64,000 bases of DNA from Saitoella complicata NRRL Y-17804 (lineage: Eukaryota; Ascomycota; Saitoellomycetes; Saitoellales; Saitoellaceae): contig NW_017567005.1 of assembly GCF_001661265.1 (NCBI RefSeq), forward strand, positions 186,001-250,000, in the 5' to 3' direction. The notes under the pieces are model-generated. The model saw nothing but the letters and a program-made list of their open reading frames with translations. It was not told where the DNA came from and did no database searches. Below are positions 1 through 11,311 of the stretch, piece by piece. Position numbers and translations under genes: made by a program. How positions within the stretch are numbered: position 1 is the first letter of the stretch; each line of letters begins with the position of its first letter.

Positions 1-267
1 ACTGAAAGACGGAAAGATACCGCCCAGCTGCAGGAGGAGGACAAACCCGAAGAGTTAAATCCCTTCGCACCTGGCACCAAGGCCGATACGCAACCACCAT
101 TCGATGCTGCTGATGGATTCCCGAGTGACGATGAAGGCTTGGAGCCAATGGAAGTCAATATGCCAGCGGAATCCGCACTGGTGAAGCTTGAAACTTCCCA
201 CTTACAGGACGACGACGAAGACGCACTTGCAGCGATGGCAGAATTTGACAGTGAGGTACCGTGGTGA
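1..267 (+). CDS. C-terminal end of an unidentified acidic protein (5' part outside window)
   Basis: Frame 1 is open from the first base and ends at TGA 265-267, giving 88 residues of a C-terminal tail. The tail is rich in Asp, Glu, Pro and Ala, with no transmembrane segment or recognisable catalytic motif. It ends in an acidic stretch (DDDEDALAAMAEFDSEVPW). I do not recognise the protein. The composition suits a flexible acidic tail of a nuclear protein, but that is only an impression. It lies upstream of SKI2 on the same strand, with about 210 bp between its stop and the SKI2 start. An intron inside the visible part is not needed to keep the frame open. Confidence 0.5.
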   Translation, partial: TERRKDTAQLQEEDKPEELNPFAPGTKADTQPPFDAADGFPSDDEGLEPMEVNMPAESALVKLETSHLQDDDEDALAAMAEFDSEVPW

Positions 268-478
268 ATTGTTTGAGACATCCTGGAGCTCGGTGTTACA
301 GGCGTTATTTTGCATTGAAGTCATATACCCCATGGATAAATCGAAGGATTCAACCTTCTCTCTCCTCCCCTTCCCGTGTACCGCACGTCATAGTGCTTCA
401 ACTGCAGCTTCACGTGCCTCCAAGTACGACCAGCCAAACTCAAAAATCAATTGAAGAGCCTTCTCGAATAAACCTGCC

Positions 479-3400
479 ATGTCGCTGTACGATATTGCCA
501 AGGAAGCTCGAAACCTACGACCACAGACAACCGATGAGTTGGTTGCGGAACTGGAGCGGGCTTTCCTGACGCCTGAATGCGAGTTCTCCGAAGAATGGCT
601 GAACAAGCTGCAAGAGTAAGGGTGACTCGAGGGATCCATCAAATGACTTGCTGACATCCATTTTTCAGGCGTAACGCTCGAAAGCTAGATTATGACTCGC
701 TATATGCCCTTCCCACAACGGTTTCGCGGACGTCTATACGTTTCACCCGTGAAGGGTTAGAAGGTCGAATCACAGGTTACGAGGAAGTCACTATACCATC
801 AACAGACATCAATGCAAAGAACTCGACGTCTATTCTACGGAAGCCTGCTGCTCGTACGGACTTCGTCCGCGGAAGGTCTGGCTTCGTGCCATTTCTGCCA
901 GGTGGTTTGGAGGATGGCGCTATAGATGGCGAGGAAAAGCATGACGAGGTGTCACCAAATGGGCTGCTTCAAGTCGCACCAGGGCTGAGCCGCGGTCTTC
1001 GAGCGACGGAGCATGATGATACAAACGAAGTTGACGAAATGAGCGAGACTAACCCAGATGTGTGGAAACTGGGTGAAGTGAAGCCAATACGAAGGGAGAT
1101 TGCTTCAGTCGAAAAGGCCAAAAAGCAGAACCCCAGCATCTCTGAGGAGGCCGACGGGCTCGATGATCTCTTGCCGACCGACTTTCCCCTACTGGCATCA
1201 ACAGTGGACTCAGCACATTCCTCCACTGGTCGGCCAAAAGGCCGTGAGTGGGCACATGTCGTGGACGTTAACCAGGAACTTACTAATTTTCATGATCTGG
1301 TCCCGGATATGGCAAAGAAGTATCCCTTCGAGTTGGATACTTTTCAGAAGGAGGCTGTCTACCACTTGGAGCAGGGCGATTCGGTATTCGTGGCCGCGCA
1401 TACAAGTGCTGGTAAGACAGTGGTTGCAGAATATGCAATTGCTCTCGCTGCCAAGCACATGACAAGAGCCATTTACACATCTCCGATCAAGGCTTTGAGT
1501 AATCAGAAGTTTCGAGACTTCAAGAACACCTTTGAAGATGTTGGTATCCTTACTGGTGATGTTCAGATCAACCCAGAAGCCAGTTGCTTGATTATGACGA
1601 CGGAAATTCTTCGCAGTATGTTGTACAGAGGTGCCGATATCATTCGAGATGTCGAATACGTCATCTTCGACGAAGTGCATTATGTAAATGACCTCGAGCG
1701 TGGAGTGGTTTGGGAAGAGGTTATAATCATGTTGCCAGAGCATGTCAGTCTGATCCTTCTGTCTGCGACAGTACCCAATACAAAGGAGTTCGCAAGTTGG
1801 GTAGGCCGAACGAAGAAGAAGGACATCTATGTCATTTCAACACCCAAACGACCCGTCCCTCTGGAACACTTTTTGTGGGCCAACAAGGGCTTGCACAAGA
1901 TCGTGGACGCAAACAAGAATTTTTTGATGCAGGGATGGAAGGATGCGAACGCTGCCTTAACTAAGACGAAGGAGCCCAAGCCTACTGCGCCTGGCCAGAC
2001 ACCGGCCCAGCGAGGAGGCAGGGGAGCTGCTCGAGGTGGAGGTCAAATTCAGAGGGGCGCCAGCAATTTCTCACGTGGGAGAGGAGGCATGAGAACCATG
2101 GAGCGACAAGACACGAACATCTTCATGCACCTTGTCAACTACCTCAAAAAGGAGAAGCTTTTGCCTGTTGTCGTTTTCGTCTTCTCCAAGCGTCGCTGTG
2201 AGGATAACGCTAACTCCATTCGCAATGTGGATCTCTGCACTGCAAGCGAGAAGAGTGAAATCCATGTAACGATCGAAAAGTCCATCGCCCGACTGAAAGC
2301 TGAGGATCGGGTGTTGCCTCAAATTAGGCGTATGCGAGACTTGTTATCGAGGGGTATTGCAGTCCATCATGGGGGTTTGCTACCGATCGTTAAGGAAATT
2401 GTCGAGCTTCTGTTTGCCCGGGGATTAGTGAAGGTTCTTTTTGCTACGGAGACCTTCGCTATGGGAGTGAACATGCCCGCCAAGTGCGTCGTATTCTCCG
2501 GCATCCGCAAACACGATGGACGTAGCTTCCGCGACCTTTTGCCCGGTGAGTATACGCAGATGGCTGGTCGTGCTGGTCGCCGTGGGCTCGACACCACCGG
2601 TACAGTCATCATTATCGCACAGTCCGATGACGTTCCAGACACGGCAACATTGTCGAAGATGATCAACGGTGCAGCGACCAAGTTAACCAGTCAGTTCCGT
2701 CTGACCTACAACATGATTCTTAATCTGCTGCGAGTCGAAGCACTTAGGATCGAGGAGATGATTAAACGCAGTTTCAGTGAGAATGCATCACAAGTGTTGT
2801 TGCCAGAACACCAAAAGAAGGTATTGGCGACCGAGGAGGACTTGAAGAAACTTGTGCGCGTCGAGTGCGACATCTGTCGGGACGGATTAAGGAAATGTCA
2901 TGAAGCTGCAATGGATTATCGTCAGCTCACACGTATCATGTTGGATAAGGCGATGGTGAATGCTGCTGGTCGTCGTATATTGTCAACCGGGCGCTTGGTT
3001 GTTATCCAAGATAAGGTAAGGATCGCAAGAAGTGCTAGGGTTTTGGAAATTCGTGTTAACCGTCTATGCAGGAGACTACGCGTATGCCAGCTATCTTGAT
3101 CTCTGAAGTGGCTGCTACATCGGATGTCACGAAGACCTACTATATCCTTCGACCAAGGGTGGAAGATACACAGAAACAGCCGGCTGATCTTCTTCCGTTC
3201 CTGCCCGTGTTCAAGGATTTTATGAAGGAGAACTTTGTGGTGATAGGTCCCTTGAAATTGGCCGCTGTGCCTGCGACTGCTATTGAATTCGTTACCGGAA
3301 CGACAATCAAAGTCGATTCTAACCTAGCACGCAGACAAGACAAGACCACGTTGCAATGTGCAGCGGATGAGCTCTCGAATGTTGCGCTAGATGTTTTCAG

Positions 3401-4258
3401 TCCAGCGTATGAAGAAGCAGATTGGAGCAAGGTCAAAGATCTTCCATTCGTCGACATTCAGAATTCTAGGCATGTGTCTGCAATAGCAGCACAACAGCAA
3501 GCATGTCTGGACTGTCCGGAGTTCTTGAAGCACTACGCTATGGAACACCAAGAATATCTCTTGCGCAGCAACATCACGCAATTGAAGCAGCTGATCTCCG
3601 ACCAAAACCTTGAGCTTCTGCCGGATTACGAACAGAGAATAGCGGTTTTGAAGGAACTGCATTTCATCGATGAGGATTTGACGGTGCAACTAAAGGGCCG
3701 AGTTGCGTGCGAAGTCAACTCTACGAATGCACTCATTCTGACGGAGCTCGTGCTGGAGAACACGCTCGCAGAATTTGAGCCAGAAGAAATTGTGGCATTA
3801 CTGTCATCATTCGTGTTCCAAGAGCGCAGTGATGCTGAGCCTAAGGTCACTCCTCATCTCGAGAAGGGTAAAGAAATTATTATGTCCCTTGCGGCGAGGG
3901 TGAATGCAGTGCAGGAAAAGCATCAGGTGTTGCTTGCAGGTGAAGACAGTGAGTTTACTGACAAGAAGTTTGGTTTAATGGAGGTTGTTTACGAGTGGGC
4001 TCGTGGAATGGTATGTTACGTTCACTCCTGTGACTTTCATTCGTCACTAACTGTCTGTAGTCATTCAACACCATCACTGAGTTGACAGACGTTCTTGAGG
4101 GTACCATTGTTCGAGCGATCACTCGCCTAGATGAAACCTGTCGGGAAGTAAAGAACGCCGCGCGCTTGATCGGTGATGCCGCACTGTTCACTCGCATGGA
4201 AGAATGTCAGGAGCTTATCAAGCGAGACATTATCTTTGCCCCGTCACTCTATATGTAG
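479..4258 (+). CDS. SKI2: Ski2 exosome-cofactor RNA helicase
   Basis: Ski2-family DExH helicase, the motor of the cytoplasmic Ski complex that feeds mRNA to the 3'-5' exosome. Four exons: 479-615, 669-3015, 3072-4010 and 4061-4258. All junctions are GT-AG and keep frame, giving about 1206 aa, normal for Ski2. The N-terminal segment [17 protein letters not shown] is typical of the family. Walker A (AHTSAGKT) lies near residue 290, the DEVH box near 380, and motif VI ([12 protein letters not shown]) near 676. The C-terminal part from exon 3 onward fits the arch and DSHCT regions. The DEVHYVND context and the N-terminus separate it from Mtr4. An Arg-Gly-rich loop at about residues 494-526 sits between the two RecA-like lobes. 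The gene converges with the mS34 gene. Confidence 0.95.
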
Positions 4259-4396
4259 ACGGTCTGATAAGAAGAACTGTTTTGCGTGATAAAGCTAGGC
4301 AGAACAACAGAGAAGCAAATGCACACAACGCCATAAACCAAGATAAAGATGGGAAAACTGTCCGTCAGGAGACCAGCTGCCGTTCCGCTGTTCCGC

Positions 4397-4823
4397 TTAC
4401 ACCGTAGTCCAGTTCCACCTCAGATCACCCTTGATCTGGGTTTCCTTCTCCACAGGCCGCCCCTTCCAGAATCTCACACCCCATGCATGACCGTGATGGA
4501 TTCGTCGCTGGGCATAACGTTAGTAGAGAAGTGATTGTGAACATCGATGTCACTTACGGGTTTCAGTTCAGCCCTCGTAACCAAATAATAGCAATCCTTG
4601 AGGCCCTTGTCCACCCACTGAAGAGGTGCCTAGCAGCTCTTGGGTTAGCATTGCTAGACGTGAAGTAGAAGTCGATATGACGTACCACTTTCACACCCTT
4701 TCCAAGTTCTGGGAAGCGCTTCAATACTTCGTAGAGGTTTGATTTCCGTCCTATGGGCTGACGGAGAGGGGTCGTTGCAGCGAACTCTTCGATCAAGGCT
4801 CTGAATGCTGGTGAACCCTTCAT
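4397..4823 (-). CDS. Mitochondrial small-subunit ribosomal protein mS34 (MRPS34 family)
   Basis: Small gene hidden by two introns. Exons on the minus strand are 4686-4823, 4558-4629 and 4397-4507. Introns are 56 and 50 nt, with GTACGT and GTAAGT donors and CTAAC-type branch sites. The spliced protein is 106 aa, begins MKGSPAFRALIEEF and ends in RWNWTTV. The C-terminal part HGHAWGVRFWKGR matches the conserved HGKAWG..WKG signature of the MRPS34 family, which sits in the mitochondrial small subunit. All three exon phases agree with one open frame. The start codon faces the importin gene across about 180 bp. The main uncertainty is family naming, since the fungal members are short and divergent. 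Confidence 0.78.
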
Positions 4824-5005
4824 GACTGGCTGTTTGATTCGGTATTGGTAACTTTGACTTGTACACTTTTACACCGCGGTGCCGTTCAAGTTGAAATGTG
4901 CGGGGGTGCAGGAGAAAGGGGCAGCTCATACTTTTTCGAAGAGAGCAAGGAAAACACCAACTTAGAAGGCTCAGCATTGCGATCTGAGCTCTATAGAGCT
5001 GCAAA

Positions 5006-8000
5006 ATGGATGTGAATGAACTCTTCTCGGCGACTTTGAATCCCGACCCCAATGTCAGAAAGCATGCCGAGTTGCAGTTGAGGCAGGCCGAGCGAACTCC
5101 GGGCTTCATGGCTGCTGTCCTCGAAGCCGCTGCTTCCTCTCAGCAGAATCTTGCAGTTCAACAAGCCGCCGCAGTTTACTTCAAGAACAGGGTTTCTCGC
5201 TCTTGGGAAGATGACTCCTCAATTCCGGTTCAGATCGCCCTTGCGGCCGACGAGAAGGAGATGATCAAGCAGAGGGTTGTCCCTATCCTTGTGTCGGCAC
5301 CTGTCAGCGTTCGACCTCAATGGACCACGGTGCTCAACAAGATTCTCGCGCAAGAATTCCCTGAAAAATGGCCGGGATTCATGGAAACCACCATCCAGCT
5401 CTTGCGGAATCAAGGAGACCTGCAATCAACCTACGCGGGATTGGTCTGTCTGTTGGAAATCACTAGGGTGTACCGCTGGAAATCCGGGGACAAACGCGTT
5501 GAATTGGATCAGATTATCCGGGAAACCTTCCCTGTGTTGCTTGAGATTGGAAAAGGCTTGGTTGGTCAGGAGAGCGTTGAAGCTGGTGAGATGTTGAGGC
5601 TGGTCCTCAAGATTTACAAGTCTTCTATTGGTCTGGAGTTGTCGAGAGAGCTTCAGGCTCCTGGATCTATCGTGCCTTGGGGATCTCTCTTCTTGCAGGT
5701 TGTCGGAAAGCCTCTGCCTGAAGATGATAACGGCGAACGTGATGTGACCGCATGGTGGAAGGCGAAGAAATGGGCGTACTACAGCTTGAACAGACTCTTT
5801 GAGCGATACGGCAACCCGTCAACGCTTTCAGGCGCCGCTGTGGAACAGTACGACGATTTTGCACAGGGTTTTGTGGAGCAATTTGCCCCTGAGATCTTGA
5901 AGGCATACTTGCAGCAGGTTGAGCTCTGGATCCAACGCAAGATCTGGCTTTCTAAGCGCTGCTTGCAGTACACTATTCACTATCTCGAGGCTTGTATCAA
6001 ACCAAAATCAACGTGGGTTCTTCTTAAACCTCATGTGGAGAATTTGGTCTCTCACTTCATCTTCCCTCAGATCTGCCTTACTGATGAAGACCTTGAAAGT
6101 TGGGAGGATGATCCTGCAGAGTATATCCACCGCAAGTTGGACTTCTTTGAAGACTTTTCTTCCACTGACTTTGCGGCCATCGAGTTTCTTGTGGCGCTTG
6201 CTCAAAAGCGCAAGAAGCACACTTTCATGGGCATCCTAGGTTTCGTCAACTCGACATTGACTGCACAACAAGCTGCCGGTGGTGCGGCTAACCCAAGGGA
6301 GAAAGAAGGTGCGTTGAGGATGGTTGGTGCCTTGGCTCATATCATTCTTGCAAAGAACAGTCCCGTGTCTGGTATGATGGAGGGTTTCTTTGTCTCGCAC
6401 GTTCTCCCCGAATTCCAGAGTCCTCATGGCTTCTTGCGTGCACGCGCTTGTGAAATGATGAACAGGTTTGCCGACCTTCAGTTCCAGGACAAAAACAACC
6501 TGGGTATCGCTTACACCAGTATCATCAACTGCATGGGTGACAAGGAGATCCCTGTTCGCGTGGAGGCCGCGTTGGCGTTGCAACCTATGATCCAACATCC
6601 TGAAATCAAGAATGCTATGGTATCAAGGATTCCGCAGATTATGGAGCAGCTGCTCAAGCTCAGTAACGAGATTGACGTCGATGCCCTTGCCAATGTTATG
6701 GAGCAGTTCGTTGAGGTATTCTCAGAGGAGTTGACGCCTTTCGCTGTTCAGTTGACGGAGTCCTTGAGGAACACTTTCCTTCGTATCATGCAAGAATCTG
6801 TCGACCAACAGAAGAAGTTCAATCCGAACGACGACTTTGATGCATCCGAATATGTTGATGACAAGTCTCTTGCTGCTCTTGGTGTCCTCAACACAATCGG
6901 AACCCTCATCCTTTCTCTGGAAAACACACCAGAGGTTCTTCTCCAGCTTGAGAACATTCTCCTGCCTGTCATCCAGTTGATTTTGGGCAATGAGGTTGTC
7001 GATTTGTACGGTGAAATCTTTGAAATCATCGACAGTTGCACGTTCTCGTCAAAGATGATCTCGCCTACGATGTGGCAAATCTTCGAGCTCCTTCACAAGT
7101 GTTTCAAGGATTCCGGCATGGACTTCATTGACGAAATGTTGCCATGTCTTGATAACTTTGTGTCTTACGGAGCGGACTCTCTGAGGCAGAACCCTACTTA
7201 CCTTGCCGCAATCATCGACATCATCCAAACCGTTTTCTCGTCGGATCGTTTAGGTGCTCAGGATCGTATTTGTGGTTGTAAGTTGGCGGAAGCAGTCTTA
7301 TTGAACCTCCGTGGTGCTGCTGATCAATATCTGCAATTCTTTGCGGATCAGGCTATGGTCAGGTTGACGACTCCGGGTGAGGTTAAGACTGCCGATTATC
7401 GCATCTATCTACTTGAGCTCGTCATCAACTGCATATACTACAACCCAGCAGCTACTCTGGCGGTTCTGGAACAGCGCGGTTATGTCCAGTCCTTCTTCAA
7501 TCTCTGGTTCACCAACATTGGTTCATTTAGCCGCGTGCACGACAAGAAGCTTTCTATCTGTGCCATCACAGCTCTCTTTAGCATGCCTCAAGAGCAAGTG
7601 CCTGCGAGTATCCAGGCGGGCTGGCCGCAGTTGATGCAGGGCCTCCTCACCTTGTTCGAGGGTCTTCCTCAAGCGATGAAGAATCGTGAGGAAATGGAAA
7701 AGGAAATCGGCAATGAGGATGATTTTGGAGACTTTGGCGACACCTGGGGTGAGGACGAGTGGGATGAGGCAGCTGAGGAGGATGAGGACGTGAAGGATAA
7801 AGACAACGAATATCTGGATTTCCTTTCTCGCGAAGCTGATAAGCTCCACAGCGGGACAGTTACTTTGGGAGATGAAGAGGAGGAGTTTGGAGTGGACGAC
7901 CTCGAGGAGGAGCCGTTGTTTGAGACGCCGCTGGACAAGATCGACGCGTACGTTCTATTCCGGGATCTGTTCTCCACTCTTCAACAAAGTCAGCCTCAGC

Positions 8001-8092
8001 TGTACAGCGGTTTGACCGGTAGACTTTCGGACCGGGAACAAGCTTTGTTCCAAAGTATTGTGAACCAAGCGCAAGTGAATGCGTCAAAATGA
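5006..8092 (+). CDS. Importin-beta family karyopherin (importin-7/8 type, Nmd5/Sxm1)
   Basis: Single uninterrupted frame of 1028 aa starting at ATG 5006. The N-terminus (residues about 1-100) is an importin-beta N-terminal domain: PNVRKHAELQLRQAERTPGF, followed by AAAVYFKNRV. The rest is HEAT-repeat helical sequence. A very acidic loop near residues 895-975 (DDFGDFGDTWGEDEWDEAAEEDED) is characteristic of the importin-7/8, Nmd5 and Sxm1 group. These karyopherins bind RanGTP and carry ribosomal proteins, histone H1-like and other basic cargoes into the nucleus. I cannot tell whether this genome has one or two members, so I give no symbol. The gene has no introns despite its length. Confidence 0.93.
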   Translation: MDVNELFSATLNPDPNVRKHAELQLRQAERTPGFMAAVLEAAASSQQNLAVQQAAAVYFKNRVSRSWEDDSSIPVQIALAADEKEMIKQRVVPILVSAPVSVRPQWTTVLNKILAQEFPEKWPGFMETTIQLLRNQGDLQSTYAGLVCLLEITRVYRWKSGDKRVELDQIIRETFPVLLEIGKGLVGQESVEAGEMLRLVLKIYKSSIGLELSRELQAPGSIVPWGSLFLQVVGKPLPEDDNGERDVTAWWKAKKWAYYSLNRLFERYGNPSTLSGAAVEQYDDFAQGFVEQFAPEILKAYLQQVELWIQRKIWLSKRCLQYTIHYLEACIKPKSTWVLLKPHVENLVSHFIFPQICLTDEDLESWEDDPAEYIHRKLDFFEDFSSTDFAAIEFLVALAQKRKKHTFMGILGFVNSTLTAQQAAGGAANPREKEGALRMVGALAHIILAKNSPVSGMMEGFFVSHVLPEFQSPHGFLRARACEMMNRFADLQFQDKNNLGIAYTSIINCMGDKEIPVRVEAALALQPMIQHPEIKNAMVSRIPQIMEQLLKLSNEIDVDALANVMEQFVEVFSEELTPFAVQLTESLRNTFLRIMQESVDQQKKFNPNDDFDASEYVDDKSLAALGVLNTIGTLILSLENTPEVLLQLENILLPVIQLILGNEVVDLYGEIFEIIDSCTFSSKMISPTMWQIFELLHKCFKDSGMDFIDEMLPCLDNFVSYGADSLRQNPTYLAAIIDIIQTVFSSDRLGAQDRICGCKLAEAVLLNLRGAADQYLQFFADQAMVRLTTPGEVKTADYRIYLLELVINCIYYNPAATLAVLEQRGYVQSFFNLWFTNIGSFSRVHDKKLSICAITALFSMPQEQVPASIQAGWPQLMQGLLTLFEGLPQAMKNREEMEKEIGNEDDFGDFGDTWGEDEWDEAAEEDEDVKDKDNEYLDFLSREADKLHSGTVTLGDEEEEFGVDDLEEEPLFETPLDKIDAYVLFRDLFSTLQQSQPQLYSGLTGRLSDREQALFQSIVNQAQVNASK

Positions 8093-8228
8093 GCTTGTCT
8101 CCTCTTTCGGCGGCAAAGTAGTCGATTGCAGCCGCGATGAGAATAGAACATTCAACGAAAACCGAATACAAGTTATAAAGCAAAGAACCCCATAAGACAC
8201 ATACCAAACGCCCCAAACCAAATATCCT

Positions 8229-8752
8229 TCATTGTAACTCTGCGTTCGTCTCGTATCTCTCACGCGCCTTGCGCAGCAGCTCTTCCTGCATTGCTTGCAG
8301 CTCTTCTGGAGTTTTTCCCGACTGGTCGAACTTGGATTGTTTCTTCTCTCGCGACTGAGTAACGTAATGAGCATCGTCACGTACTTGCTCTGAGCCATCT
8401 CCTTACCTTTTGTTGTTCTTTATGTTCTTGTGCCACCTTCTGAATCTCCTCCACGTACTCACCGAAACCCAGCTGCTCCAGAGCCGACACGACATGCTCA
8501 GCAGCAATTGTCTTCTTCGCTTCCTTCTCACATATCTCGTTTGCTTCTGATGAGATTAAATGAATGAATTCAACGCAGCATTCGATAAGGAGATCGCGGG
8601 TTTCCTTCGCAAATGCGAGATCCTTCGGTAGGATTTCAGAGATGACCTTTTGAACAGTTGCTGTAGAGGCGCGTCAGCGGGCGCTCATGAACGCTGGACG
8701 GGGCTTACAAACCCTTCGGCAAAGAAAGTTCGTCATCCATAGAATCGGCCAT
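8229..8752 (-). CDS. NCB2: NC2-beta (Dr1) histone-fold transcription repressor subunit
   Basis: Three exons: 8713-8752, 8407-8660 and 8229-8354. Introns are 52 nt each. The first uses a GTTTGT donor, chosen because it alone keeps frame and yields the conserved start SLPKATVQKVISEILP. The 139-aa product carries the NC2-beta histone fold (residues about 10-90), with the near-invariant run FIHLISSEANEICEKEAKKT followed by HVVSALEQLGFGEY. The C-terminal tail is charged and coiled (EELQAMQEELLRKARERY). NC2-beta pairs with NC2-alpha (Bur6) and binds TBP-DNA to block TFIIA/TFIIB entry. It is divergent from ARP6, with 173 bp between the two start codons, which implies a shared promoter region. Confidence 0.93.
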
Positions 8753-8925
8753 ATTTTCGGTTCACGTTGCGTTTTGCCGTCAACCGTTGTCCGTCGCCTT
8801 CCTGTATCGATACGAGTTAGGCAGTGTGGCTGGTGTAGCTGGACGTTGTACCGGTACTGGGGAGTACGGATACCTAAGCTTTGCGACAAAGGCCAATCTC
8901 TCGCCAGCGAGAGCGAGGAGAACGA

Positions 8926-10386
8926 ATGACCTCCAGCACTCTGGTTCTCGATAATGGCGCATATTCAATCAAGGCCGGGTTTGCTGGAGAAAGCTGCCGT
9001 TCAATCCCTAATTGCTTAGCTCGGCCGAGGAATGACAAGAGGGTATACGTTGCCGATGAATTGGAGTCTTGCAGGGATACATCGGCATTGGCTTTTAGAC
9101 GACCTTTTGAAAGGGTAGCTATCTACGTGCGTGCTCCTAGAATGCAGCTGTTTACACATCATGTCAGGGCTACTTGACGAGCTGGGAGGTTGAGAAACCA
9201 ATATGGGATAGAGTTTTCTCCGCTGAGTGTCTTTCGGTTGGCTTCCTGTCCGCTCCTTTTCGTGCTTGTGTTAACCAACTGTTTTATAAAGGTCGACCCG
9301 AGTCAGACTTCCCTTATCTTCACTGAGCCACTGCAAAACCTGCCGAGTATTCAAACTGCATGCGATCAGATCATCTTCGAGGAGTACGAGTTCGCATCAT
9401 ATTACCGTACCACGGGCGCGTCGCTTGTACCCTGGAATAGCACGCAAGACGACAGACGGGGTGCACCTGCGGAAGTGGTCTTGATTGTGGACTCTGGCTT
9501 CAGTTTCACACACGTGGTGCCGGTCATCAAAGGGGAAGTTGAGTGGAAGGGTGTCAGAAGAATCAATGTAGGAGGAAGGCAGATCACCAATCTTCTGAAA
9601 GAGACGATTTCATACAGGCACTACAACATGATGGATGAGACACACTTGATTAACCAAGTCAAGGAATCATGCTGTTATGTGTCACAAGACTTCGCAACCG
9701 ATTTACGGATGTGCCACAAGAATAACCAGAACGATATTACCGTGAGTTATGTTCTACCAGACTTCAATACAAACCGGCCAGGTTACCTCGTTGACCGGTC
9801 GAAGTCTCGTCCAGATTCCAGTGAACAGGCAGTTACTTTAGGAAACGAGCGCTTCACCGCACCCGAGCTCTTATTCAAACCCGGTGATATCGGCTTAAAG
9901 CAGGCAGGTATTGCAGAAACTATCATGCAATCAATAGAGGATATGCCTCAGGAGTTGCAAGCCCTGCTGCTTGCGAATGTGGTTTTGGTCGGTGGTAGCT
10001 GCAAGATATCTGGATTCAAGGAACGAATAGAGACGGAGTTGCGTGCAGTAGCTCCTACTGAATTCATAGTGAGAATTACGAAGCCAGATGAGTGAGTTCC
10101 GGGCCGTCTACTTCGAAGCTGAAAGAATACTGACAGACCCGTCTTTAGTCCTTCGACATACATCTGGGAAGGCGGCGCGAATCTAGCAGACAGCGATGAG
10201 GCCCTACAAGCAAAGTCCGTTACAAGAGCAGAATATCTCGAATATGGTACGTCCATCATGGAACGAAAATGGGGGAGACATGGCAAAGCAGTGAAAGCCT
10301 TTGACCATCAATATTCTTATGAGAGCATTGAGGAAGAAACAGACGACGAAGAAGAAGAAGACGAGGACATGGATGATGCAAACTGA
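8926..10386 (+). CDS. ARP6: Actin-related protein 6, SWR1 complex subunit
   Basis: Four exons: 8926-9114, 9168-9236, 9292-10091 and 10149-10386, giving 431 aa, close to the 438 aa of yeast Arp6. The N-terminus LVLDNGAYSIKAGFAGE is an actin fold start. PNCLARPRNDKRVYVADEL, GYLTSWEVEKPIWDRVF, VDSGFSFTHVVP and INQVKESCCYVSQDF are diagnostic of Arp6 rather than Arp5 or actin. Arp6 acts in the SWR1 remodeller, which deposits H2A.Z. The second intron uses a weak GTTGGC donor; it is required because the flanking exons are in different frames and it has a good TTAAC branch. The protein ends in an acidic tail. The gene converges on the Rab gene, 94 bp away. Confidence 0.93.
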
Positions 10387-10480
10387 ATAAATTGAGGAAA
10401 TGGAAAGAAATCAAACGCCGCCCAACCCAACACCAGCATATATCAAGCAAGACAAAGATCCGCACTTTTCTCACGCTTAG

Positions 10481-11311
10481 TTAGCAGCACCTAGACGAGT
10501 CGGGTGCTTCTCTAGGATAGACATCTGCAGAAATCTGCACACTGTTCTGTCTCCTGTTATACAAGGCTTCCCTCTCGCGCTCTATCTCTTCGCGGCGCTC
10601 TACAAGATTGCGTGTGACAGCATTAAATAGCTCTTCGACCCCTTGATCGTCTTTGCTGCTGATTTCATGGCAGGCGCCTTCGACTAGTGCATAGTTTGGT
10701 ATATCGTTTGCTCCCGATTTCGCCGTTGCGATATGCGACATTTGACCAAAGGCGTCGGCATGTTTCGTAGCAAATGCGACACATTCATCAAACTGAACCT
10801 CTCGTTTAGACGGATCCGCAACGACCAAATCCGCCTTGGTGCCCACCACGTGTATGATCATGTGGTGACTCGTGTTCTTCCTCAGCTCGCTCAACCAAGT
10901 TTCGACGGCGTGGAAAGACGCTCGTGAAGTAATGTCATAACACAATATCGCTGCCTGCGAGCCGCGGTAGTACATTGGCGTCATCCTGGAATCGTTATCA
11001 TTAGCATTCATGAACCTCAAAAGAGAAATGCATACATACGAACGAAACCGCTCTTGTCCAGCTGTGTCCCAAAGCTGCAGCCTTACTTCGCATTCATCCA
11101 CCTGAACTTTCTTGGTAAGAAAGGAGGCACCAATTGTCGAAGCGGACTGCGCAGTCCATCCTCCGTGTATGTACCGCACGCACAATGCGGTCTTGCCCAC
11201 ACCTATATGCAGACGAAGGTTAACAACCCCTGAATCGAGCAAAAGTACGAGGGTGAACACACCTTGAGCGCCGAGTATCACGACCTTTGCCTCTACTCGG
11301 TCGATACTCAT
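10481..11311 (-). CDS. Rab-family small GTPase with a TKxD G4 motif
   Basis: Three exons: 11263-11311, 11040-11202 and 10481-10985. Introns of 60 and 54 nt are both multiples of three and open, so the unspliced frame also reads through. The 238-aa product has a P-loop GAQGVGKT, switch-II WDTAGQERFRS and a Rab-type MTPMYYRGSQAAILCYD. G4 reads GTKADL instead of NKxD. About 30 residues after G4 form an insert (FGQMSHIATAKSGANDIPNY). The protein ends in CC, the prenylation site of a membrane Rab. The TKxD form recalls Rab24/Rab20-like GTPases, although the catalytic Gln is kept here. I am sure of the Rab fold but not of the subfamily. It is divergent from profilin. Confidence 0.85.
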   Translation of the reverse strand: MSIDRVEAKVVILGAQGVFTLVLLLDSGVVNLRLHIGVGKTALCVRYIHGGWTAQSASTIGASFLTKKVQVDECEVRLQLWDTAGQERFRSYVCISLLRFMNANDNDSRMTPMYYRGSQAAILCYDITSRASFHAVETWLSELRKNTSHHMIIHVVGTKADLVVADPSKREVQFDECVAFATKHADAFGQMSHIATAKSGANDIPNYALVEGACHEISSKDDQGVEELFNAVTRNLVERREEIEREREALYNRRQNSVQISADVYPREAPDSSRCC

